From: Gemmatimonadota bacterium
GTDB taxonomy: Bacteria; Gemmatimonadota; Gemmatimonadetes; Gemmatimonadales; GWC2-71-9
Reading direction: 5' to 3'
Assembly (NCBI GenBank): GCA_027294815.1
Contig: JAPULP010000377.1
Location: forward strand, 1-5,653
DNA: 5,653 bases
In this document: positions 1-5,653 of the stretch, in pieces
Numbering within the stretch: the stretch's first letter is position 1
Layout of the letters: every line of letters starts with the position of its first letter
The notes under the pieces: generated by a model
Told to the model about the DNA's origin: nothing
The model's database searches: none
What the model saw: only the letters and a program-made list of their open reading frames with translations
Made by a program: the position numbers and the translations under genes

Positions 1-1979
<1,979 letters not shown>

Positions 1980-1986
1980 CTACGTA

Positions 1987-1992
1987 CCTCTC
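1987..1992 (-). promoter_or_regulatory. Ribosome binding site of rpoB
   Basis: GAGAGG on the minus strand, 7 nt before the rpoB ATG. Together with the in-frame TAG directly preceding the ATG, it fixes the rpoB start. Confidence 0.7.
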
Positions 1993-2044
1993 GCAACACA
2001 TACGGCCCCGCCCCCCTCAGACCCACCGTGGAGGGGTTGTCGGG

Positions 2045-2059
2045 GCTCGCTGTGCGAGC
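2045..2059 (-). other. Perfect hairpin upstream of rpoB
   Basis: 6-bp GC-rich inverted repeat with a 3-nt loop in the rplL–rpoB gap. On the transcript it is followed by CCCCGACAACC rather than U residues, so it could pause polymerase or be an RNase target, but is unlikely to terminate by itself. Confidence 0.4.
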
Positions 2060-2155
2060 AGTTATGGAAATACCGCTAGTTCGTGACATACCGTCTTTGC
2101 TGAGAAGGAACGCTCTCACGCCGGCCCGCCCCAATGACGACCGGTCGAGAGAGAC

Positions 2156-2551
2156 CTACTGCAGCTCGACGGTCGCGCCCTGCTCTTCGAGTTTTGCTTT
2201 GATGGCCTCGGCCTCTTCTTTGGACACGTTTTCCTTGACGTTGCTCGGGGCGCTGTCTACCAGATCCTTGGCTTCCTTCAAGCCAAGCGACGTCACCTCG
2301 CGCACGGCCTTGATCACTTGGATCTTCTTGCCGCCCACGTCTTTGAGGACCGCTGTGAACTCGGTCTTTTCCTCGACGACGCCGCCAGCGTCACCACCAC
2401 CCGCGGCCGGCGCGGCCGCGGCGGCCGGAGCCACCGCGATCGTCACGTTGAACTTCTCCTTGAAGACCTCGATGAACTCGGCGAGATCGATCACCGACAT
2501 GTTGCCGATGGCCTCAAGGAGTTCGTCCTGGCTCAATGTTTTTGTCGCCAT
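2156..2551 (-). CDS. rplL: Ribosomal protein bL12 (L7/L12)
   Basis: 131-residue stalk protein, present in several copies per ribosome, that recruits and stimulates translational GTPases such as EF-Tu and EF-G on the 50S subunit. The N-terminal dimerisation domain (about residues 1-38, LSQDELLEAIGNMSVIDLAEF) binds uL10. A flexible Ala/Gly/Pro hinge covers about 39-61. The C-terminal domain (about 62-131) contains EKTEFTAVLKDVGGKKIQVIKAVR and the factor-contacting GLKEAKDLVDSAP segment (90-102). Its length is slightly above the 121 residues of E. coli, mostly through the hinge. The ATG follows only a weak purine stretch (AGAGAGA), which is notable because L12 is needed in excess over its neighbours. 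It lies 59 nt after rplJ, with a perfect palindrome in the gap, and 176 nt before rpoB. Confidence 0.98.
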   Translation of the reverse strand: MATKTLSQDELLEAIGNMSVIDLAEFIEVFKEKFNVTIAVAPAAAAAPAAGGGDAGGVVEEKTEFTAVLKDVGGKKIQVIKAVREVTSLGLKEAKDLVDSAPSNVKENVSKEEAEAIKAKLEEQGATVELQ

Positions 2552-2590
2552 GTATGTCTCTCTACAAACTGTGGTTGTGGCGGCGCCCTA

Positions 2591-2606
2591 ACAGATGATC
2601 ATCTGT
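2591..2606. repeat. Perfect 16-bp palindrome between rplJ and rplL
   Basis: The sequence acagatga/tcatctgt is a perfect inverted repeat with no spacer, beginning 4 nt after the rplJ stop on the transcript. As RNA it can fold as a 6-bp stem with a GAUC tetraloop; as DNA it could be a dimeric protein site. There is no U-tract, so it is not an intrinsic terminator. Its role is unknown; position suggests an effect on rplL translation or on mRNA processing. Confidence 0.5.
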
Positions 2607-2610
2607 GTTG

Positions 2611-3144
2611 CTAGGAAGCATCCGCACGTTGCGTACGAAGCGCCTCGAGGGCGCCAACGAATTGGTTCAGCATACCGCTCAGCACACCTACGAACCCCTG
2701 GAGCGGTCCTTGGAACGCCCCAGCGGCCTGACTCAACAACTCATCACGGGTCCCTAGCTTCGCCAGCTGCTGCACTTCTTCGGGCGTGACCCGTTTGCCG
2801 TCCACCAAGCCGGCTTTGATCGTCGGCTTGTCTTCCGTCACCTTACGAAAGTCGGCCAACACTTTGGCCGCACCCACGGGCTCGGTTCCCGCAAACACGA
2901 ATGCGGTCGGGCCGGCGAGCACGTCGTCGAACGTGTCGATCGACGCCTCGTGGAGCGCCCGCAGTGCGAGCGTGTTCTTCGCGACCAGGAAGTCCACACC
3001 GGCACTCCGAAAACGCCGGCGCAAGTCGGTCATGTTCTTCACGGACAACCCGGTGAAGTCCGCCAGGTACATCGTGGGCGACTCGGTGATACGGTTCTTC
3101 AGCCTGCTCACAAGCTCGTTTTTTTGCTCTTTTTTCAGCTTCAT
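2611..3144 (-). CDS. rplJ: Ribosomal protein uL10
   Basis: 177-residue stalk-base protein that anchors to 23S rRNA beside uL11 and carries the bL12 dimers. The N-terminal rRNA-binding domain includes KKEQKNELVSRLKNRI (4-19), YLADFTGLSVKNMTDLRRRF (26-45) and VAKNTLALRAL (54-64). The central part includes PTAFVFAG (79-86). The C-terminal helical tail (about 150-177, GFVGVLSGMLNQFVGALEAL) is where bL12 N-terminal domains dock. I chose the ATG at 3144 because MKLKKEQK is the family N-terminus; the open frame continues upstream to 3513, but that stretch is out of frame with, and inside, rplA. The start overlaps the rplA stop (ATGA), and the nearest GGAG is 14 nt away, so translation probably depends on coupling to rplA. 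Two A-runs near the start encode lysines. Confidence 0.97.
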   Translation of the reverse strand: MKLKKEQKNELVSRLKNRITESPTMYLADFTGLSVKNMTDLRRRFRSAGVDFLVAKNTLALRALHEASIDTFDDVLAGPTAFVFAGTEPVGAAKVLADFRKVTEDKPTIKAGLVDGKRVTPEEVQQLAKLGTRDELLSQAAGAFQGPLQGFVGVLSGMLNQFVGALEALRTQRADAS

Positions 3145-3827
3145 CTGTATGCCGCCGTCTCCACGTCCACTCCAGGCCCCATCGTGCTCGAAACCGACAC
3201 TTGCTTGATGTACGTCCCCTTCGCAGCGGCGGGCCTTGCGCGCACCACCGAATCCATGAACATGCCGAGATTCTCGGTCAGCTGTTCGGCGGTAAACGAC
3301 ACCTTGCCGATCGGCGCGTGCAGATTCCCGGTCTTGTCCACCCGGTACTCGATCTTGCCGGCCTTGATCTCTTTGACCGCCGCCGCGACGTCCATCGTGA
3401 CCGTACCCGACTTCGGGTTGGGCATCAGGCCGCGCGGGCCGAGAATCCGGCCGAGCTGGCCAGCCTGGCCCATCATGTCGGGTGTCGCCACCACGACGTC
3501 GCAATCGAGCCACCCGCCCTTGATCTTGTCGACGTACTCGGGACCCACGAAATCGGCGCCGGCTTCCTCGGCTTCGCGCGCCTTGTCGCCCTGCGCAATC
3601 ACGAGGACCCGCACGCTCTTGCCGGTGCCGTGCGGCAACACCACCGTGCCGCGCACGATCTGGTCGGCGTGCCGCGGATCGACTCCGAGGTGCACCGCGA
3701 TGTCGACGCTCTCGTCGAACTTGGCAAACGCCGCTTGCTTCACCGCACCCACCGCATCGCTCGGTGCGTAGGGCTTGCTGCGGTCGATCGTGGCGCTGGC
3801 CGACCCGAATTTCTTCCCGCGGCCCAT
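3141..3827 (-). CDS. rplA: Ribosomal protein uL1
   Basis: 228-residue protein of the mobile L1 stalk of the 50S subunit, which helps move deacylated tRNA out of the E site; in E. coli it also represses translation of its own rplK-rplA mRNA. Family features are the N-terminal YAPSDAVGAVKQAAFAKFDE segment (20-39), SVDIAVHLGVDPRHADQIVRG (40-60), the inserted domain beginning near 68 with VRVLVIAQGDKAREAEEAGAD (72-92), and the signature LGRILGPRGLMPNPKSGTV (125-143). The length is close to that of the E. coli protein (about 234 residues). The start is the ATG at 3827, which overlaps the rplK TGA by one base (TGATG), with GAGGTG 8 nt upstream inside rplK. Its end overlaps rplJ by four bases. Both junctions point to translational coupling. 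Confidence 0.98.
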   Translation of the reverse strand: MGRGKKFGSASATIDRSKPYAPSDAVGAVKQAAFAKFDESVDIAVHLGVDPRHADQIVRGTVVLPHGTGKSVRVLVIAQGDKAREAEEAGADFVGPEYVDKIKGGWLDCDVVVATPDMMGQAGQLGRILGPRGLMPNPKSGTVTMDVAAAVKEIKAGKIEYRVDKTGNLHAPIGKVSFTAEQLTENLGMFMDSVVRARPAAAKGTYIKQVSVSSTMGPGVDVETAAYR

Positions 3828-4255
3828 CAGTCGATCACCTCGACGCCCATCGATCGCGCGGTACCAGCCACGATCTTCATCGCGCCCTCGATGTCGTTGG
3901 CGTTGAGATCCGGCATCTTGATCTCGGCGATCTTTTTTAGCTGCGCCCTGGTCACCTTGCCGACCTTTTCCCGGTTGGAGGTCGGCGACCCTTTGTCGAG
4001 CCCCAACTCCTTCTTGAGCAACACCGCCGCCGGCGGCGTCTTGGTGATGAAGGTGAACGTGCGGTCGCGATAGATCGTCAACTCCACGGGGATGATCAGC
4101 CCCGTGTCTTTTTGGGTCTGGGCGTTGAACTGCTTACAGAAGTCCATGATGTTGACACCGTGCGGGCCGAGCGCGGTACCAACGGGAGGTGCAGGATTGG
4201 CCTGGCCAGCCGCTACATGCAGCTTCACAAAGCCGACGACTTTCTTCGGAGGCAT
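3827..4255 (-). CDS. rplK: Ribosomal protein uL11
   Basis: 142-residue protein, the same length as in E. coli, that binds the GTPase-associated region of 23S rRNA together with uL10 and is needed for the RelA stringent response in the species studied. The N-terminal domain contains the proline-rich segment AAGQANPAPPVGTALGPHGV (15-34), where prolines 21, 23 and 24 lie in the part that contacts thiostrepton-type antibiotics. After it come NIMDFCKQFNAQT and the FTFITKTPPAAVLLKKELGL linker. The C-terminal rRNA-binding domain ends in GTARSMGVEVID, a near-universal ending. The start has the best ribosome binding site in the window, AGAAGGAG. It is separated from nusG by a 69-nt gap, the usual place for an L1-controlled leader. 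Confidence 0.98.
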   Translation of the reverse strand: MPPKKVVGFVKLHVAAGQANPAPPVGTALGPHGVNIMDFCKQFNAQTQKDTGLIIPVELTIYRDRTFTFITKTPPAAVLLKKELGLDKGSPTSNREKVGKVTRAQLKKIAEIKMPDLNANDIEGAMKIVAGTARSMGVEVID

Positions 4256-4259
4256 CTTT

Positions 4260-4267
4260 CTCCTTCT
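4260..4267 (-). promoter_or_regulatory. Ribosome binding site of rplK
   Basis: AGAAGGAG on the minus strand, ending 4 nt before the rplK ATG. It is the strongest Shine-Dalgarno match in the window and confirms the start at 4255. As the first cistron of the rplK-rplA-rplJ set, it probably controls translation of the coupled genes behind it. Confidence 0.8.
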
Positions 4268-4271
4268 AACG

Positions 4272-4304
4272 CTGGGGTCGGGCCCCTAGCTCCCACATTC
4301 CCAG
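4272..4304 (-). promoter_or_regulatory. Candidate L1-binding leader element upstream of rplK
   Basis: This stretch of the nusG–rplK gap can fold with an outer CTGGG/CCCAG stem enclosing TGTGGGAG and a GGGG/CCCC foldback. The 23S rRNA binding site of uL1 contains a GGTGGGAG segment, and in E. coli uL1 represses rplK-rplA by binding a mimic of that site in the leader. The location just upstream of the rplK ribosome binding site and the shared GTGGGAG suggest the same control here. The second conserved strand of the L1 motif (a GAAA-like side) was not clearly seen, so this stays a candidate. Confidence 0.35.
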
Positions 4305-4324
4305 TGGTCGGGGCGGCGCAAAGA

Positions 4325-4867
4325 CTAGTGCGCCTTCAGCTGCAAATAATCCAATTCCACGGTGGTGGGCCTGCCGAACAGGCTCACGCTCACACACACT
4401 TTTCCTTTGTCGGGGATGACCTTCTCTACCGTACCGCTGAATTCTGAGAAGGGTCCCTCCATGATCTCGACGATCTGGCCAGCCAAGAAGGGGATGTCCT
4501 CTTCGGGCTTTTTCTCGTCGATTTCTTCTTCGACACCCAACAGCCTGTTGACTTCGTCCTGACGCAACGGCTGCGGCGTCCATCCCTGACCGACGAACTT
4601 GATGACCCCTTGAATGCCATTGACGATGTGCATCGTGTCTTGATTCAGCACCATCTCCACCAGCACGTACCCGGGGTACACCCTCCGCTCGACGGTGACC
4701 TTCTTACCGTTCTTGATCTCCACAACCTGTTGCGTCGGCACCAACGCCTGACGGATCAGCCGCTCTTCCTCCGGCCGTGAGTCATCTGAAATCCGCCGCT
4801 CGATCAGCAACCGCACCTTGTTCTCGTGGCCGGCGGTCGTCTGAATCGCGTAAAATCGGTGTTCCAT
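4325..4867 (-). CDS. nusG: Transcription termination/antitermination factor NusG
   Basis: 180-residue transcription elongation factor, close to the E. coli length (181). It binds RNA polymerase at the clamp and protrusion, and through its C-terminal domain contacts Rho or ribosomal protein S10. The NGN domain starts with FYAIQTTAGHENKVRLLIERR (5-25) and contains LVPTQQVVEIKNGKKVTVERR (42-62), VYPGYVLVEM (63-72) and IKFVGQGWTPQPL (89-101). An acidic linker follows (113-124), then the KOW domain with GQIVEIMEGPFSEFSGTVEKV (130-150) and the end VSLFGRPTTVELDYLQL. I chose the ATG at 4867, not the upstream ATG at 4930, because MEHRFYAIQT is the family N-terminus, GGAG lies 5 nt before it, and the longer version would run into secE. 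It starts 11 nt after the secE stop. Confidence 0.98.
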   Translation of the reverse strand: MEHRFYAIQTTAGHENKVRLLIERRISDDSRPEEERLIRQALVPTQQVVEIKNGKKVTVERRVYPGYVLVEMVLNQDTMHIVNGIQGVIKFVGQGWTPQPLRQDEVNRLLGVEEEIDEKKPEEDIPFLAGQIVEIMEGPFSEFSGTVEKVIPDKGKVCVSVSLFGRPTTVELDYLQLKAH

Positions 4868-4872
4868 TGCGA

Positions 4873-4876
4873 CTCC
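4873..4876 (-). promoter_or_regulatory. Ribosome binding site deciding the nusG start
   Basis: GGAG on the minus strand, 5 nt before the ATG at 4867, lying in the 11-nt secE–nusG gap. It supports this start over the upstream in-frame ATG at 4930. Confidence 0.6.
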
Positions 4877-4878
4877 GA

Positions 4879-5094
4879 TCACCCGATCAACCTGCCCAGT
4901 GTGCGGATGAGTGTGAACGAGAAGAACCAATCCATGAGACCGATGATCACACCGACGATCGTAACCACGATGACGATCGCCACCGTCTGCTGGCGAAGTT
5001 CTGCCATCGTAGGCAGCGTTACCTTGCGCATCTCCCCGCGCACGTCACGGATGTACCGTACGGACTTGCCCGCCAGCGCCAACACCTTGCTCAC
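4879..5094 (-). CDS. secE: Preprotein translocase subunit SecE
   Basis: 71-residue inner-membrane subunit that clamps SecY in the SecYEG export channel. The cytoplasmic amphipathic helix carries the conserved core YIRDVRGEMRKVTLP (14-28); many relatives have VTWP where this has VTLP. One hydrophobic membrane span follows (about 38-58, AIVIVVTIVGVIIGLMDWFF). This is the short single-span form typical of most bacteria, not the three-span E. coli form. I chose the GTG at 5094: it lies 2 nt after the rpmG stop, has AAGGAG 11 nt upstream, and gives the normal short N-terminus. ATG codons further up (5154 and 5130) would require 20 or 12 extra residues inside rpmG in another frame. It is followed by nusG 11 nt later, the classic secE-nusG pair. 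Confidence 0.95.
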   Translation of the reverse strand: MSKVLALAGKSVRYIRDVRGEMRKVTLPTMAELRQQTVAIVIVVTIVGVIIGLMDWFFSFTLIRTLGRLIG

Positions 5095-5096
5095 GG

Positions 5097-5249
5097 TTAC
5101 TTCGTCTCCTTGTGCAGCTTGTGCGATCTGCATCGCGGGCAGAACTTCTTCCACTCGACGCGTTGCGGATGCTTACGACGATTCTTTGTCGTGAAGTAGT
5201 TCCGCTCTCTGCAATCAGTGCACTCGAGAATGACTTTGTCTCTCGCCAT
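5097..5249 (-). CDS. rpmG: Ribosomal protein bL33
   Basis: 50-residue protein of the 50S subunit near the E site. The sequence MARDKVILECTDCRERNY, then TTKNRRKHPQRVEWKKFCPRC, is typical of the family. Four cysteines, C10, C13, C37 and C40, form two CxxC pairs expected to bind zinc, making this the zinc-containing (C+) form; species with a second, zinc-free bL33 use it under zinc limitation, but no second copy is visible here. I chose the ATG at 5249 because MARDK is the family start; the longer frame up to 5315 would lie within tuf. It begins 4 nt after the tuf stop with only a weak ribosome binding site, so it is probably coupled to tuf translation, and ends 2 nt before secE. Confidence 0.96.
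   Translation of the reverse strand: MARDKVILECTDCRERNYFTTKNRRKHPQRVEWKKFCPRCRSHKLHKETK
5106..5111 (-). promoter_or_regulatory. Ribosome binding site deciding the secE GTG start
   Basis: AAGGAG on the minus strand, embedded in the last codons of rpmG, 11 nt before the GTG at 5094. The spacing is somewhat long, but this is the only good match nearby and it favours the GTG start. Confidence 0.5.
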
Positions 5250-5253
5250 CGCC

Positions 5254-5653
5254 CTACTCGTGAATCTTCGTGACCACGCCGGCGCCGACCGTCCGGCCGC
5301 CTTCCCGAATCGCAAACCGCAACCCCTCGTCCATCCCGATCGGCGTGATCAACTCAATCAGCATCTTCGTGTTGTCCCCCGGCATCACCATCTCCACCCC
5401 CGTCGGCAACTCCACCGACCCCGTCACGTCCGTCGTCCGAAAATAAAACTGCGGCCGGTACCCCTTGAAAAACGGCGTGTGCCGCCCCCCCTCATCCTTC
5501 GTCAGGACGTACACCTCCGCATCAAACTTCGTATGCGGCGTCACCGACCCCGGCTTCGCCAACACCATCCCCCGCTGGATCGCGTCCTTATCCGGGCCCC
5601 CGCGCCCCCGCCCCGCCGGGGGGCGCGCGCGCCCCGCGGGGCGGGGGAGGGGG
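5254..5653 (-). CDS. tuf: Elongation factor Tu (C-terminal part, cut by window edge)
   Basis: EF-Tu delivers aminoacyl-tRNA to the ribosome as a GTP complex. About 112 C-terminal residues can be trusted, from PDKDAIQRGMVLAKPGSV through the end of domain 2 and domain 3: TKFDAEVYVLTKDEGGRHTP, FFKGYRPQFYFRTTDVTG, ELPTGVEMVMPGDN and the closing GLRFAIREGGRTVGAGVVTKI. Domain 3 contacts the tRNA T-stem and is where kirromycin-type resistance sites lie at the domain interface. The GTPase domain and the start are outside the window. The frame stays open to the right edge, but beyond about 5594 the translation becomes a Pro/Arg/Gly/Ala run unlike EF-Tu, probably a bad sequence end. Codon use is unusual: Gly is GGG ten times and then GGC for the last four. 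It is the first gene of the visible cluster. Confidence 0.95.
   Translation of the reverse strand, partial: PLPRPAGRARPPAGRGRGGPDKDAIQRGMVLAKPGSVTPHTKFDAEVYVLTKDEGGRHTPFFKGYRPQFYFRTTDVTGSVELPTGVEMVMPGDNTKMLIELITPIGMDEGLRFAIREGGRTVGAGVVTKIHE
5592..5653. other. Low-complexity G/C tail, probable sequence artefact
   Basis: All but one of these 62 bases are G or C, arranged as short runs of c and g and alternating cgcg. The reading frame of tuf stays open but encodes only Pro, Arg, Gly, Ala and one Leu, where family knowledge predicts the conserved VGLLLRG-type segment of EF-Tu. This looks like a degraded contig end rather than biology. Confidence 0.75.

Larger units (their letters stand above)
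1980..2155 (-). promoter_or_regulatory. rplL–rpoB intergenic region with possible attenuator or processing hairpins
   Basis: A 176-nt gap with no ORF that looks real. It holds a perfect 6-bp stem with a 3-nt loop (GCTCGC/GCGAGC, 2045-2059) and a second 6-bp stem CCCCTC/GAGGGG (2013-2036) with a 12-nt loop. Near the rplL end there is a 10-bp palindrome CGACCGGTCG (2138-2147) and a TGAGA/TCTCA foldback (2101-2118). None is followed by a U-tract, so these are not classical intrinsic terminators. In E. coli the same gap carries an attenuator and an RNase III processing site that set beta-subunit levels relative to L12; a similar role here is inference from position. No convincing -35/-10 pair was found. 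Confidence 0.4.

Noticed and set aside
2013..2059. Intrinsic terminator between rplL and rpoB
   Set aside because: The hairpins are not followed by a U-tract on the transcript, and rpoB lies directly downstream in the same direction.
3119..3136. A-runs at the start of rplJ containing an A AAA AAC heptamer, as a possible frameshift site
   Set aside because: The heptamer is formally slippery, but it simply encodes Lys and Asn in the conserved KKEQKNE start, with no gene product that a frameshift would complete.
3145..3513. N-terminal extension of rplJ to 300 residues
   Set aside because: The extra 123 residues are an Arg/Gly/Asp-rich out-of-frame reading of rplA; uL10 proteins start at MKLKKEQK-like sequence.
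3201..4073. Plus-strand open frame of 290 codons
   Set aside because: It runs antisense across rplA and rplK, both of which are unmistakable on the minus strand; composition is that of a complementary-strand shadow.
4321..4370. Possible promoter (TTGGAT and TAGTCT) at the end of nusG
   Set aside because: The spacing is about 21 nt and the -10 match is poor; no stronger pair was found nearby.
4868..4930. Longer NusG starting at 4930
   Set aside because: The extra 21 residues overlap the secE 3' end and do not match NusG; MEHRFYAIQT with a GGAG upstream is the expected start.
5095..5154. Longer SecE starting at the ATG at 5154 or 5130
   Set aside because: The extension overlaps rpmG in another frame and does not resemble SecE; the GTG at 5094 with AAGGAG upstream gives the normal protein.

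Overview
The window holds one gene cluster, read entirely on the minus strand (right to left): the conserved bacterial tuf – rpmG – secE – nusG – rplK – rplA – rplJ – rplL – rpoB run. Both end genes are cut by the window edges. tuf contributes only its C-terminal third, and rpoB only its N-terminal 659 codons. The DNA is GC-rich and the protein sequences look like those of a free-living bacterium. My best guess is Gemmatimonadota or a nearby lineage, from overall sequence feel and gene order. This is inference, since no comparison could be run.

Right part (5653 to about 4865): EF-Tu (domain 3), ribosomal protein bL33 with four zinc-type cysteines, the SecE translocase subunit and the transcription factor NusG. 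The genes are 4, 2 and 11 bases apart. No tRNA-Trp gene lies between tuf and secE, a place where many bacteria carry one. The outermost 60 bases are an almost pure G/C low-complexity run that does not read as EF-Tu and is probably an assembly or sequencing artefact.

Middle part (about 4325 to 2156): uL11, uL1, uL10 and bL12, the ribosomal stalk and L1-arm proteins. rplK/rplA overlap by one base (TGATG) and rplA/rplJ by four (ATGA), so there is no room for a separate untranslated rplJ leader. The three real gaps are nusG–rplK (69 nt), rplJ–rplL (59 nt) and rplL–rpoB (176 nt). Each contains possible RNA structure: a GTGGGAG-containing foldback, a perfect 16-bp palindrome, and a set of hairpins, respectively.

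Left part (1979 to 1): the RNA polymerase beta subunit, including an intact, wild-type-looking rifampicin-binding region.

The genes supply translation elongation, the ribosomal stalk that recruits elongation factors, protein export, and transcription elongation. No intrinsic terminator with a U-tract and no convincing promoter was seen, so the cluster is probably transcribed from upstream of tuf, outside the window. I found no mobile element, CRISPR array, or previously undescribed gene system. The second-look items are regulatory structures, a codon-usage switch in tuf, and the suspect right end.
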